Shown: positions 45,428 to 55,205 of the stretch, piece after piece | Layout: each line of letters starts with the position of its first letter | Numbering within the stretch: position 1 is the first letter of the stretch | DNA from: Lachnospiraceae bacterium | GTDB lineage: Bacteria > Bacillota_A > Clostridia > Lachnospirales > Lachnospiraceae | NCBI GenBank assembly: GCA_024684065.1 | Contig: JAIKXO010000067.1 | Span: 10,445-74,444 of the forward strand | Direction: 5' to 3' | DNA: 64,000 nucleotides | Notes under the pieces: model-generated | What the model was told of the DNA's origin: nothing | The model's database searches: none | Seen by the model: the letters and a program-made list of their open reading frames with translations, nothing else | Position numbers and translations under genes: made by a program

Positions 45428-45462
45428 GCAAACGACAAAATAAGTTTTATTTTGTCGTTTGC
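45428..45462. terminator. Perfect 16-base hairpin after the alcohol dehydrogenase gene
   Basis: GCAAACGACAAAATAA (45428-45443) pairs fully with 45447-45462 around a three-base loop. The right arm supplies TTATTTT, so it can act as a terminator; it ends 26 bases before the TIR gene. Confidence 0.7.
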
Positions 45463-45488
45463 TGTAATCAGAGAAAATCCTGAGACTT

Positions 45489-48400
45489 ATGGATCCTAAC
45501 CAGCCCCTGGGACAATTTACATATTTTGCTTTCATCAGCTATAAGCACGCAGACGGGAAATGGGCGGACTGGCTTCAACGCAGTCTCCAGTCTTACCGTC
45601 TGCCGCAAAAGACCCATAAACGCTATCCGGAACTTCCTCTGCGCCTTACTCCGGTTTTTCTGGATAAGACCAATCTTACTCCTGGCATCCTTGACGAGGG
45701 GCTTAAAAACGAAGTCCAGGCATCCAGATTCCTGATAGTTATATGTTCGAGGCAGGCACATGCAGCCTCAAAATACCTTGATGATGAGATCCAGTATTTC
45801 ATAGACGGCGGAGGCGATGCCTCGCGCATTATCCCTTTTATAGTAGATGACAGCCCTGCGCCGGAAGAAGACTGCTTTCCCAAACGGTTGCAGGAGCTTT
45901 GCGAAACAGCGACGATCCTTGGCGCAAACATATTTGAATCGGGAAAGCGGAATGCTTTTCTGAAGGTCGTTGCCTATATGCACGGGATCAAACTCGCCGA
46001 AATAGAAAGCGATGACGATCGAAGAAGAAAAACCTTCAGAAGAACCCTGGCCGCCGGAATAGGCGGTTTTCTCCTGATCGCAGGCATTTTGGGCTACAGG
46101 TTCTGGGATTACTATGTGCCAAAGACCAGATACTATCTCGATTATGTTGAGCGTTACGGGGTGCCGGAGGGGGTCCATGAGCTTACCGAAAGCGAGATAC
46201 GCGCAATGAACGGCCATTATACCCTGATCTCAAGGGAGGGCAGGGTAAGGGAAATCCTCCACGAGGATTCCCGCGGCAGGCTGACAGTACCGCCATATGA
46301 TGCCTCAAGGCCTGCGCATGCTGCTTATGAATATACTGAGAATGGGGATTTGGAGCGTGTGACCTGCTATGATACCGAGGACAGTCCTTCCCTTGTCATG
46401 GATTATTATGGCAGCAAATATGCGGATCTCAGGAAATATACGGAGGACGGCGCGGATTCCTTTGGCGCTGCTGTGGCTCTTCCCGCACATACGGCACTTT
46501 CATCGGGCAATCTTTTCGAGGGAAGTAATTCCACCGCGTTAAGGAGCAGCATAGTCAGGTACCTGTTCATATATGATGAAAACGGGTTTTTAAAGGAACT
46601 GCGTTATGTAGGTGACCCGGCTTATAACCATATAGCAGTCGATGCTGACGGTATTGCGGGGCTGCGATACGAGAGGGATGAACTCGGCAGGGCCTTAAAA
46701 CAGTATTACCTCTCGTATACAGGCACCGGTTTAAGCGCGGAAGAGGCTGAGAATTATGCCGTTATCGGCACAAGGCAGGGATTATTCGGGATGTCGTACC
46801 TTTATGACGGGGAGGATGATCTGTGCGAAGTTTCATATATTTCCGCAGACGGTAAGCCTGTTATGTCAAAGGATAACGGATATGCCAGACTTTTAAGGGC
46901 ATTTGAGGATCATAACTGTACAGAAATATCTTATTATGACGGTTCGGGTGCTTATACATCCTGCAGGGAAGGCTATGCCTGCATGAAAGCCGCCTACGAC
47001 GATTACGGAGATCCTATACGGGAGGAATATGTAAACGGTGAAAATTCGCCGGTATTAAGTACATACGGGTATGCGGCGGCAGAATATGCCTATGATGAAA
47101 AAGGGAACCGCACTGAAACGATATTCTACGGTACTGAAGGAGAGCGGATCGTAAGCGCCTATTCAGGATACTGCCGGGAGAGAGATGAATACGACTCCGG
47201 GGGAAACCTGACAGGCTGCCGTTTCTATGATGAAGAGGATGTCCCGGTTTTCTGCAATAACGGATTTGCGGGATACGAAAAGGCATATAACGAAAACGGG
47301 AAGACGGAGAAGATCACGTATCTCGGCACCGACGGTAAGCCGGTCATAATGAAAGAGGGATATGCCTCCTGCGTCTTCTCATACGACACCGGGGGACGGG
47401 TGGTAAAAAGACAGTATTTCGATGCGGAAGATAAACCTCTTTTGCAGGAACAGGGCTATGCTGAGATACGGACGGAATATGATGAAAGAGGAAACATTGC
47501 CTCCTCAGGTTATTACGGGGCGGATGGAAAGCCCGTCATTTGTGCGGACTGGACTGCAGGCGTTTCTTTTTCATATGACGACAGGGGAAATATAATACGG
47601 AAGTCATTTTACGGAACAGACGGGGAACCGGTACTCTGTGCGGCCGGCTGGGCTTCGCTTTCCGCGGAATATGACGGGCTCGGCAACATGATCTTAAGGA
47701 CTTATTACGGAAAGGATGGCGAGATTAAGGAAGCCGATGACGGCCATGCCGTCGTTGCCTGGGAATATGACGATCGGGGCTTTCTTCTGAAGGAAAGCTT
47801 TTTAAAAGATGACGGAAGCCTTACCATGGGAAGGGAAGGGTTCGCGTTCCATACCCGTGCCTATGACGAACGGGGCAACGCCGTAAGGGAGGATTTTTTT
47901 GACAAGGAAGGGAATCCCGTGATCATAGGCGAAGGCTATGCAGGGGCAGAGTATGGATATGACGAAAGAGGGAACCAGATAAGCCAGCGTTTCTTTGGAA
48001 CGGACGGACAGCCTATACTGAATGCCGACGGCTATGCCGGAGTGAACAGTTTATATGATGAGAAGGGAAATCCTACGGAGAGGACCTTCTTAGGAACGGA
48101 CGGAAAACCTGCACCTTACGTTCACGGCTATGCCAGGGTGGTATTTTCATATGATGAGAGAGGCAACGCCGCAAGCGCTTCTTATTTTGACGCCAGCGGC
48201 AATCCTGTCATATCGGATGAAGGGATCTTTTCCTATAAACGTGAATATGATGAACGCGGGTATCTGAAAAAGGAGAGCTTTTTTGATTCGGACGGAGAGC
48301 TCATGAACGGGCGGGACGGCTATGCTTTTCATATAAGGGAGTATGATGAGAGGGGCAATGCTGTCAGGGAATCGTTTTATGACAGTGACGGGAACCTTAC

Positions 48401-49079
48401 GCTTTTCTTTGATGGATATGCTTCTGCCTGCCTTACCTATGACGAGAGAGGACGGCAGACCGAGACTGAGTATTACGGAACGGACGGAAACCTTATTTTA
48501 AACCGTTTCGGATACTGTGAGGTCAGCTATGTATATGACGAACAGGGACATATCATCTCGGAGGAGTACAGGGGAACGGACGGACAGCCTGTTTTTACTT
48601 CAATGGGATATGCTTCATGCCGGTCGGTATATGACGAAAACGGAAGGCTTGAAGAAAGGCTGTATTATGATGAAAGCGGGGCGGAGATCGATACAGAGTT
48701 CGGTATGAGGAGCTGTATGATAGCTTTTCCCGCAGGAGAAAACCGCGAGGGATATAGAAAGCTTTCGGAGCTGTTTGTAATTATGAAGCTCGGAGACTGG
48801 GAATATGGGAAGTATACGGATTCTCAGAGTATGGTGGAAGCTTTTTTAGAGGCGGTAAACCTCTCCGCCGAGAATCCGGCGGAGGTACTTTATCTGCAGT
48901 ATATTGAAGAAACGGATCAGTATATATTATTTAAGGATATTTTCCAAAAAGGAACTATGGGGCTTTTGATGGACGAGCGTGAAGTCTCGGAGACTCAATA
49001 CCGGAAGCTTCTTAAGGCTATGGACCAGGCGCCAGTGGAAGGGAATATCAGGGGCAAAAGCACTGTTCCCGCAGCCTGA
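45489..49079 (+). CDS. TIR-domain membrane protein with about 20 extracellular YD-like repeats
   Basis: 1196 residues. An N-terminal TIR domain (about 10-165) starts YFAFISYKHADGKWADWL, has LTPVFLDKTNLTPG, and a helix SKYLDDEIQYF whose Glu lies where active NADase TIR domains keep theirs. A basic stretch (DDRRRKTFRRT) and one membrane helix follow (about 187-206). The rest is outside by the positive-inside rule: from about residue 455 to 1090 there are some 20 repeats of 31-34 residues with the pattern TDGKPV...GYA...YDERGN...YYG, reminiscent of YD/RHS-type beta repeats, then a non-repeat C-terminal domain of about 100 residues. The start codon has only a weak ribosome binding site. A sensor with an inside TIR effector is plausible; the ligand and activity are unknown. 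Confidence 0.88.
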   Translation: MDPNQPLGQFTYFAFISYKHADGKWADWLQRSLQSYRLPQKTHKRYPELPLRLTPVFLDKTNLTPGILDEGLKNEVQASRFLIVICSRQAHAASKYLDDEIQYFIDGGGDASRIIPFIVDDSPAPEEDCFPKRLQELCETATILGANIFESGKRNAFLKVVAYMHGIKLAEIESDDDRRRKTFRRTLAAGIGGFLLIAGILGYRFWDYYVPKTRYYLDYVERYGVPEGVHELTESEIRAMNGHYTLISREGRVREILHEDSRGRLTVPPYDASRPAHAAYEYTENGDLERVTCYDTEDSPSLVMDYYGSKYADLRKYTEDGADSFGAAVALPAHTALSSGNLFEGSNSTALRSSIVRYLFIYDENGFLKELRYVGDPAYNHIAVDADGIAGLRYERDELGRALKQYYLSYTGTGLSAEEAENYAVIGTRQGLFGMSYLYDGEDDLCEVSYISADGKPVMSKDNGYARLLRAFEDHNCTEISYYDGSGAYTSCREGYACMKAAYDDYGDPIREEYVNGENSPVLSTYGYAAAEYAYDEKGNRTETIFYGTEGERIVSAYSGYCRERDEYDSGGNLTGCRFYDEEDVPVFCNNGFAGYEKAYNENGKTEKITYLGTDGKPVIMKEGYASCVFSYDTGGRVVKRQYFDAEDKPLLQEQGYAEIRTEYDERGNIASSGYYGADGKPVICADWTAGVSFSYDDRGNIIRKSFYGTDGEPVLCAAGWASLSAEYDGLGNMILRTYYGKDGEIKEADDGHAVVAWEYDDRGFLLKESFLKDDGSLTMGREGFAFHTRAYDERGNAVREDFFDKEGNPVIIGEGYAGAEYGYDERGNQISQRFFGTDGQPILNADGYAGVNSLYDEKGNPTERTFLGTDGKPAPYVHGYARVVFSYDERGNAASASYFDASGNPVISDEGIFSYKREYDERGYLKKESFFDSDGELMNGRDGYAFHIREYDERGNAVRESFYDSDGNLTLFFDGYASACLTYDERGRQTETEYYGTDGNLILNRFGYCEVSYVYDEQGHIISEEYRGTDGQPVFTSMGYASCRSVYDENGRLEERLYYDESGAEIDTEFGMRSCMIAFPAGENREGYRKLSELFVIMKLGDWEYGKYTDSQSMVEAFLEAVNLSAENPAEVLYLQYIEETDQYILFKDIFQKGTMGLLMDEREVSETQYRKLLKAMDQAPVEGNIRGKSTVPAA

Positions 49080-49171
49080 ACAGATATAATAAACTCAAAA
49101 TAAAATAGCATTTACTATACTTTTAACTGATAACCGGGATAATATCATTAAGGATTAAAAAGGAGGACAGT

Positions 49172-51445
49172 ATGAAATTACAGAAGACAATCACATTTAC
49201 GATCATTCTATCGATGCTCATACCGGTAAATGCGTTCGCAAATGTTCCCACGATGCAGGAGGTCTCGGAGAAAATGCTTGACCCGGATCACTGGGTTGAA
49301 GATTCGGAAGAGGCGGATGAGCTGCTTGCAGACAGGGATGAGATTGAAAGGCTGAATGAGTCGTTTTTGTCCTGTGAAGACTGCAATATGAACGATCTTG
49401 ATTCATTTGATGCGGCCTTTGACGGGGAATCGGCAAATCTCGGAAGATGGAAGTCAACAATGACGGGGCTTGCAGGTTATCTTGACGGAAAGCATTATGA
49501 TTCTTCCGGCAATATCATCACGGGAAGATATGTTGACCGCATTCTGCAGAATCTTGATGATCCGGGAGCCATAAAGGAGCAGGATACACAGTACGGCATA
49601 TGTGTCCGCCGCTCTGATGTGAGGGCCTATCCGACCGAACTGATAATCGCGGACGATCCCGGGGACAATGACTTTGACAATGTCCAGATTTCCGGCATCC
49701 GTGTGGGAGAACCGGTGATCGTAAGGGGAGGATCAACGGACGGAAGATATTATTATTGCTTTACTTCCTGCGTATCGGGCTGGATCCCCGCAGATGACAT
49801 AGCGATCTGCAGAAGCAGGGATGAATGGCTCAGGGCCTGGCACTTCCCGGAGGATAAGACACTTGTGGTCACTTCTTCAAAGATATACCTTGAGCAGAGC
49901 AATACGAGTCCCGGACTGTCCCAGATGATGCTTACGATGGGAACCGTGCTTGAGAGGATCGAACCCTATGAATGCGAAGAAACCATCACAAACCGTTCCT
50001 CTTACTATAATTATCCCGTATGGATCCCGGCAAGGGACGAAAGCGGGATGTATGAGAGAGAGCAGGCGCTTGTATCCGCCCACAACGGAATAAGTGAAGG
50101 CTTCCTGCCCCTAACAGGCAGGAATATCCTGACTCAGGCATATGAGATGCTCGGGGATACCTATGGCTGGGGAGGAATGCTTTCTTCCGCCGACTGTTCA
50201 GGCTATATAAGGGACGTCTATAAATGCTTCGGGTTCGAGCTTCCGCGCAATACGACCTGGCAGTCCGCAATGCCGGTGCTTAAATATGACCTGTCCGTTG
50301 CGGAGGACGAGGATAAGAAGGAACTGTTCAATGAACTTCCTCCGGGAACGATCCTGTTCTTCAAGGGGCATGAGATGCTTTATCTCGGACATGAGGGAGA
50401 TAATTATTACGTGATCAGCTCCTCAAGCTCCCTTATGGATCAGGACAGCGGGGAAAAGGTCAGGGTCAGGAGCGTTATAATCAATTCGCTCGATGATACA
50501 AAAAGAGCCAACGGCAACACATGGATGGAAGACCTGTATGAAGCTGCCGTGCCTTACATAGAAAATGCAGAAAATATAAGTATTCCCGTCTTTTCTCTGA
50601 AAGAAGAGACAGCATCGGATGAAACTCCTGCGGAGGCTGAATCCCCGGACAGCGTGGAAGAAGAGACCGTATCACCTGAAGGTCCCTATGAAGAGATTTC
50701 CTTTGACGCCTCCTGGGAATATGCGGAAAACGCAAAGATCACGGAGGGTACGGCAAGGCTTTACCGCTCGGATGCAGAGGTCAGGAAAAACAGGACGATC
50801 TGCATAAACGCCGGACATGGGACCGAGGGAGGTACGGAGGTCAAAACCCTCTGTCATCCCGACGGAAGTCCCAAGGTCGTAACCGGATCCACTGAAGCCG
50901 GGGCCACTGAGGCAACGGCAGTTTCGGCAGGAACCGTCATGAAAAACGGGGATGTGGAGGCAAAGGCGACATTAAAGGCTGCAATGGTCGTTAAAGAGGA
51001 ACTTTTGAAGGCAGGCTATGACGTACTTATGATCCGGGAGGAGGACGATGTTGCGCTTGACAATATCGCCAGAGCCCTGATCGCGGATAATTATGCAGAT
51101 GCACATATTTCCATCCATTACGATTCCACCGATACGGATAAAGGGGTATTTTACCTGAGCGTTCCGAATGATGAGGCATATCGTGAAATGGAACCGGTAA
51201 AATCTCACTGGAAGATGCATGAGATGCTCGGAAAGAGCCTTATATTCGGACTTCAAAACGCGGGCTTTCCGATCTGGGATACGGGCGCACTTCCCATGGA
51301 TCTGACACAGACCTCCTACAGCACGATACCGTCAGTCGATCTGGAGCTCGGAGACACGGTGTCCGACTATTCCTATGCGACTCTCGTAAAGGTAGCTGAA
51401 GGGATAACGGAAGGACTTGATTATTTTTACGGAAGCGCTGAATGA
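49172..51445 (+). CDS. Secreted bifunctional cell-wall hydrolase: SH3-like, NlpC/P60 and amidase_3 domains
   Basis: 757 residues with an export signal (MKLQKTITFTIILSMLIPVNAFA). After an acidic N-terminal region comes an SH3-like pair (about 145-300, GICVRRSDVRAYPTEL, VSGWIPADDIAIC), an NlpC/P60 endopeptidase (about 320-460; Cys342 in SSADCSGYIRD, His in HEMLYLGHEGDNYYVIS) and, after a Glu/Pro-rich linker, an N-acetylmuramoyl-L-alanine amidase_3 domain (about 545-755; CINAGHGTEGG, ISIHYDSTD, and Glu in VDLELGD). It could cut both the stem peptide and the amide bond. AAGGAGGA precedes the start. It follows the TIR gene by 92 bases. Confidence 0.87.
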   Translation: MKLQKTITFTIILSMLIPVNAFANVPTMQEVSEKMLDPDHWVEDSEEADELLADRDEIERLNESFLSCEDCNMNDLDSFDAAFDGESANLGRWKSTMTGLAGYLDGKHYDSSGNIITGRYVDRILQNLDDPGAIKEQDTQYGICVRRSDVRAYPTELIIADDPGDNDFDNVQISGIRVGEPVIVRGGSTDGRYYYCFTSCVSGWIPADDIAICRSRDEWLRAWHFPEDKTLVVTSSKIYLEQSNTSPGLSQMMLTMGTVLERIEPYECEETITNRSSYYNYPVWIPARDESGMYEREQALVSAHNGISEGFLPLTGRNILTQAYEMLGDTYGWGGMLSSADCSGYIRDVYKCFGFELPRNTTWQSAMPVLKYDLSVAEDEDKKELFNELPPGTILFFKGHEMLYLGHEGDNYYVISSSSSLMDQDSGEKVRVRSVIINSLDDTKRANGNTWMEDLYEAAVPYIENAENISIPVFSLKEETASDETPAEAESPDSVEEETVSPEGPYEEISFDASWEYAENAKITEGTARLYRSDAEVRKNRTICINAGHGTEGGTEVKTLCHPDGSPKVVTGSTEAGATEATAVSAGTVMKNGDVEAKATLKAAMVVKEELLKAGYDVLMIREEDDVALDNIARALIADNYADAHISIHYDSTDTDKGVFYLSVPNDEAYREMEPVKSHWKMHEMLGKSLIFGLQNAGFPIWDTGALPMDLTQTSYSTIPSVDLELGDTVSDYSYATLVKVAEGITEGLDYFYGSAE

Positions 51446-51510
51446 ATAATGGACAGTTTCAGTGCCGTTCATGGAAACACTGATCTTTGCTTTATTGAGG
51501 AGGACTCAAT

Positions 51511-53079
51511 ATGCTGAAACCAAAGAAAGAAATCAAAACCCTGCTGACCCTGCTGCTGGTTCCTGCCATGAGCCTGTCCCTGTACAGGATGCCAGTATTT
51601 GCGGCTGAAGAAGAGATCGATAAGCCGGTGGTCGTGGAGGCTGATAATGCAGGCGTTAATGTAACCGTTGGGGATGAAGCTGCAACCACAGGGCAGGCCG
51701 TTGTCGATACAGCCTCAGAACCTGCAGAGGTGACCATCATGGAGGATATCCATACCGGGGATGACGCAGTGTGTGCGCTGACGGTAACGGCAGACAGCAA
51801 CGTACCGGTCAGTGTCAGCGTCGGGAAGGTTGACGCAGGTATGGGAGGCATCATGGAGAGCGCGGATAATTACGGCTCGGTTACCGTCACGGCAGAGAGC
51901 GTGTCTTCAGGTGATCCCAGCGTTATAATCGATGCAGGGGATACAGGAAACGTCGAGGCCACGGTCGGAAGTTCGGGGGCAGACGGTGCGGGTACGGCAG
52001 AGGAACCCGTCATCCGGTCCGAAAGAGGAAATGGTATAGAGGCCAGAAGTAATGGAGGTTCGGCTGCCGCAACGATTGACGGCAACATGGAAGCCGGGCA
52101 CCATGGCATCCTTGTGGAAAATACAGACGGCACGGCAAACATCACAGTAAATGGTGATCTTACAGCCGGAACCGCAGAAGGAGAAGCGGATGACGATAAC
52201 TGTGCGGCCATATGTGTTACCACCGAAGGTACGGGAATTACTGAAATCACCGTAAACGGCGACGCCGGAAGCGAAGATACAGGCATCGCGGTCAACGGGG
52301 CGGGTACGAACGATGTGACCGTCACCGGCACACTGAGCGTCGAAGAGGGCGGCGCTCCGATCCTCATCGGCAGCACCGTAACCGGCGACAACCTTGAGAT
52401 CACGGTCTGGAAAATCGAGACCGGCGGAAAACAGGCACAAAAGGGAGGGATCGTCCGGATAGCGGATGATGGCGGCAATCCGATGCCGATGGCAGGAGTA
52501 TCTGAAGAGGATAAAAGAAGAGCTCAGAATGTCGAGAAAAGAATTAACTATATCATCCGGATCGACCCGCAGCAAAACGGCAGTAATCTTTCTTCCGACA
52601 GGGACACGGCGCATGCCGGGGAAACCGTGAAGGTCACGGTTACCATTCCTGAGGGGCAGGCTCTGAAGGCGGTCTATACCGATGAGGGAAAGAGCCTGAC
52701 AGCGAAGGACAACGGGGACGGCACCTACATCCTGGAGGTACCTGTCGGCGGCGGCGTATATGTCCATGCTGAATTTGAAGAGCTTCCGGCACAAAAACCC
52801 GAACCCGAACCGGAACAGCCCCTGCCCCGGAACGAAGATGGTACCGGCAAAGACGCGCCTGCCGCGCGTGCCGCATCCGAAACATCCTCCGAGTCCGGGG
52901 CAGCTGAAGTGTCCACTGTGCCTGCTGCGCCATATTTTCTCAGCGTGGTTGTCGGTACGGCCCGTTTTGTGCTCGTAAACGACGAACAGAGAGTCACCCT
53001 GACTGCAGACAACCTTCGGACTCTGGTGAGCAGCGCAGGAGTCAGTGAATTTGTCTTCGTGATGAACGGTAAAACCTAA
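51511..53079 (+). CDS. Secreted Gly/Thr/Val-rich repeat protein, reading frame broken at its 3' end
   Basis: 522 residues with a signal peptide ending at VFAAEE. The body (about 30-330) is rich in Val, Thr, Gly and Asp with a beta-helix-like rhythm (ATIDGNMEAG, ANITVNGDLTAG, EITVNGDAG, DVTVTGTLSV). Then IDPQQNGSNLSSDRDTAHAGE and a Bacterial-Ig/InlB-like segment, a Pro/Glu linker and a C-terminal domain starting YFLSVVVGTARFVL. The frame stops at 53077-53079 in NGKT, but another frame continues at once with LTVKVADLMLRLMYSL, so one base (a C of ACC-CTA) appears to be missing. GAGGAGG precedes the ATG. Function is likely adhesion or surface coating; this is inference. Confidence 0.75.
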   Translation: MLKPKKEIKTLLTLLLVPAMSLSLYRMPVFAAEEEIDKPVVVEADNAGVNVTVGDEAATTGQAVVDTASEPAEVTIMEDIHTGDDAVCALTVTADSNVPVSVSVGKVDAGMGGIMESADNYGSVTVTAESVSSGDPSVIIDAGDTGNVEATVGSSGADGAGTAEEPVIRSERGNGIEARSNGGSAAATIDGNMEAGHHGILVENTDGTANITVNGDLTAGTAEGEADDDNCAAICVTTEGTGITEITVNGDAGSEDTGIAVNGAGTNDVTVTGTLSVEEGGAPILIGSTVTGDNLEITVWKIETGGKQAQKGGIVRIADDGGNPMPMAGVSEEDKRRAQNVEKRINYIIRIDPQQNGSNLSSDRDTAHAGETVKVTVTIPEGQALKAVYTDEGKSLTAKDNGDGTYILEVPVGGGVYVHAEFEELPAQKPEPEPEQPLPRNEDGTGKDAPAARAASETSSESGAAEVSTVPAAPYFLSVVVGTARFVLVNDEQRVTLTADNLRTLVSSAGVSEFVFVMNGKT

Positions 53080-53546
53080 CCGTAAAGGTGGCGGACCTGA
53101 TGCTCCGGCTGATGTACTCGCTTTCGGTTACCCTGTATGCCGACGGAGACCGGCTTGTACTGGATTTCGGAAACGGCGAGCCAGTGATCCTTGACTCCGA
53201 CGAGACCGTGGCTGCTCTGCAGATTGAGCAGGCCGTGAATGGTGAGCAGACGGATAATCAAATCATCTGAGATGATACACACTTAAGTGAGGTGAATTAC
53301 AATTCGGCCGAAAAGACGTCAGAAAGGGCATTGGAAGCAGTGAAAGAGGCAGCGAGAGCTCAGGAGGAGGCACTTAAGGATGCACAGGCAGAGATGATAC
53401 CTTTCTTACGGGCACGTCTGTTTACAGAACCGGAATCACCGATATCGGAACCTGTGGAACCGGCAGCTGCAGCGCCGCCACCGGCACCTGTCTTAACTAA
53501 AAAACCGGCACCGCAGACACCTGTTTTACCGGCACCTGCGGGGTGA
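53076..53546 (+). pseudogene. Displaced 3' part of the preceding gene, with an in-frame stop
   Basis: Reading from 53076 in the shifted frame gives LTVKVADLMLRLMYSLSVTL ... LVLDFGNGEPVIL to a TGA at 53268-53270. The same frame then stays open to 53546 (SEVNYNSAEKTSERALEAVKE ... EMIPFLRARLFTEPE ... a Pro/Ala-rich end). A possible GTG restart at 53292 lacks a clear ribosome binding site. Simplest view: the tail of the secreted protein after a one-base loss, with a later nonsense change. The second piece could instead be a small separate gene. Confidence 0.5.
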
Positions 53547-53594
53547 AAAAGGAGACGGTTCCGTGCCTTAAAATGAAAACCATTCCCAAATTAC

Positions 53595-53623
53595 TTGACG
53601 AGAACTGCCAGTGCCATTATAAT
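53595..53623 (+). promoter_or_regulatory. Promoter of the zinc-uptake genes
   Basis: TTGACG at 53595-53600, 17-base spacer, perfect TATAAT at 53618-53623. A 37-base palindrome starts 14 bases downstream. Confidence 0.7.
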
Positions 53624-53636
53624 TGAGAATTGTTCC

Positions 53637-53673
53637 TATAGTCATCGTCAATAATACATTAATGCTGACTATA
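53637..53673. promoter_or_regulatory. 37-base palindrome just past the zinc-gene promoter
   Basis: Imperfect inverted repeat with TATAGTCA at the left end and TGACTATA at the right end around an AT-rich centre. It overlaps the predicted transcription start, where a repressor site would be expected, or may fold as a 5' hairpin in the mRNA. A close copy of identical length is at 56016-56052. Confidence 0.55.
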
Positions 53674-53752
53674 GAAGTGTGTATTTAAGGTACACAGGTC
53701 TGTTACGGAAAGAGAGAACTGGCAGTAAATGGTCGGACCCGGGCAAAATATA

Positions 53753-54043
53753 ATGAACAGAAAAGCAGCCGGCATCATTATGGCAACAGTGATGCTTATT
53801 ATGGTGCTGCTTTCTGTTTTTTTCATTACCGCACACACAGACCACGACTGTCAGGGAGAGGACTGTCCGGTCTGTGCCTGCATACATCAGTGTGAAAGCC
53901 TTCTGAGGGGATCCGGAAACATCATTTCTGACAGAACGGCTCTGATCGTACCCTTATTATTGGTTTTCTCTGTCATTTCTTTAGCCACAGGCTTCTTTAC
54001 GGAGAACACGCCTGTTTCTGACAAAATCCGCATGAATGATTGA
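53753..54043 (+). CDS. Small membrane protein with Cys/His metal-binding loop, zinc locus
   Basis: 96 residues from ATG 53753 (MNRKAAGIIMATVMLIM); an ATG at 53729 is also possible. Two membrane segments (about 5-24 and 58-80) enclose a loop HTDHDCQGEDCPVCACIHQCE with four Cys spaced as metal ligands plus three His. Encoded 83 bases before a zinc-binding lipoprotein, so it may bind or sense zinc at the membrane. I do not recognise a named family. Confidence 0.72.
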   Translation: MNRKAAGIIMATVMLIMVLLSVFFITAHTDHDCQGEDCPVCACIHQCESLLRGSGNIISDRTALIVPLLLVFSVISLATGFFTENTPVSDKIRMND

Positions 54044-54126
54044 AAACTTCGTTTATAGTTGAACTGTGTCCGCAGGGGCATAGTCAGCTTTTTTACTGGC
54101 AAAAAAGTATAAACGGAGGTTTTATT

Positions 54127-55200
54127 ATGAAGAAATATTTTATGGGTTTTATTGCCGTTATTTTAACGGCAGGATGTCTTTCGGCGTGTTCTGCGACAAA
54201 CACTTCAAGCACAGCCGTAGAAGACAGGATACAGATAGTTACGACCATTTTCCCTGAATATGACTGGGTCATGAACATACTCGGCAGCAATGCCGATGAT
54301 GCAGATGTTACGATGCTCCTTGACAACGGCGTGGATCTTCACAGCTACCAGCCGACGGCGGAAGATATCCTGAAAATCTCTGCCTGCGATATGTTCATAT
54401 ATGTAGGCGGAGAGTCCGATGAGTGGGTGGAAGATGCGCTTAAGGAAGCTCAGAACAAAGATATGGCTGTGATAAATCTTATGGAGGTACTCGGGGATTC
54501 CGTCAGGGAAGAAGAGTTCGTGGAGGGGATGCAGGAAGAGGAACACGAACATGAGCATGAAGCCGGGGATGATGCCGAAGCTGAGTACGGGCATAAAGAT
54601 GATCATGCAGACGAGCATGGGGAGGACCATGCAGATGAGCACGAGGATGAAGAAGGTGAAGCAGAGTATGACGAGCATGTATGGCTTTCCCTGCGTAATG
54701 CGGCAATCCTGACCGAATATATATCCAAAGAGCTTGAGCGGATAGATGAAAAGAACGCGGAAAACTATGAGAAGAATACCGGAGATTACGTCTCAAAACT
54801 TAATGAGCTTGATAAACAGTATTCGGATACCGTATCAAATGCCGGTGTTAAGACACTGCTTTTTGGCGACAGGTTCCCGTTCAGATATCTTACGGATGAT
54901 TACGGCCTTTCCTATTACGCGGCATTTATGGGATGTTCTGCGGAAACGGAGGCGAGCTTTGATACCATCATGTTTTTGGCCGGAAAAGTGGATGAGCTGT
55001 CACTGCATGCGGTTATGACAATAGAGGGAAAGGATAAAAGGATCGCAGAAACCATAATACAGAATACCGAAAGCAGGGACCAGCAGATACTGACTATGAA
55101 TTCCATGCAGTCCACAACTTCAAAGGACGTGAAGGAAGGTGCAGCTTATCTGTCAATAATGGAAGAAAATCTGTCAGTGCTTTCTGAAGCGCTTAAATAA
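54127..55200 (+). CDS. znuA: Zinc ABC transporter substrate-binding lipoprotein ZnuA/AdcA type
   Basis: Captures zinc outside the cell. ATG at 54127 behind GGAGG gives 357 residues with lipobox CLSACS. Cluster A-I fold: IVTTIFPEYDWVMNI, LLDNGVDLHSYQPTAEDI (first His ligand), a His/Glu/Asp-rich loop (about 138-180, repeated DEHGEDHADEH), DEHVWLSLRNA (second His), then FGDRFPFRYLTDDYGLSYYAA. The frame is open back to 54040 but that part is untranslated. The permease and ATPase genes of such a transporter do not follow and are not in the window. Confidence 0.92.
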   Translation: MKKYFMGFIAVILTAGCLSACSATNTSSTAVEDRIQIVTTIFPEYDWVMNILGSNADDADVTMLLDNGVDLHSYQPTAEDILKISACDMFIYVGGESDEWVEDALKEAQNKDMAVINLMEVLGDSVREEEFVEGMQEEEHEHEHEAGDDAEAEYGHKDDHADEHGEDHADEHEDEEGEAEYDEHVWLSLRNAAILTEYISKELERIDEKNAENYEKNTGDYVSKLNELDKQYSDTVSNAGVKTLLFGDRFPFRYLTDDYGLSYYAAFMGCSAETEASFDTIMFLAGKVDELSLHAVMTIEGKDKRIAETIIQNTESRDQQILTMNSMQSTTSKDVKEGAAYLSIMEENLSVLSEALK

Positions 55201-55205
55201 ATTAC

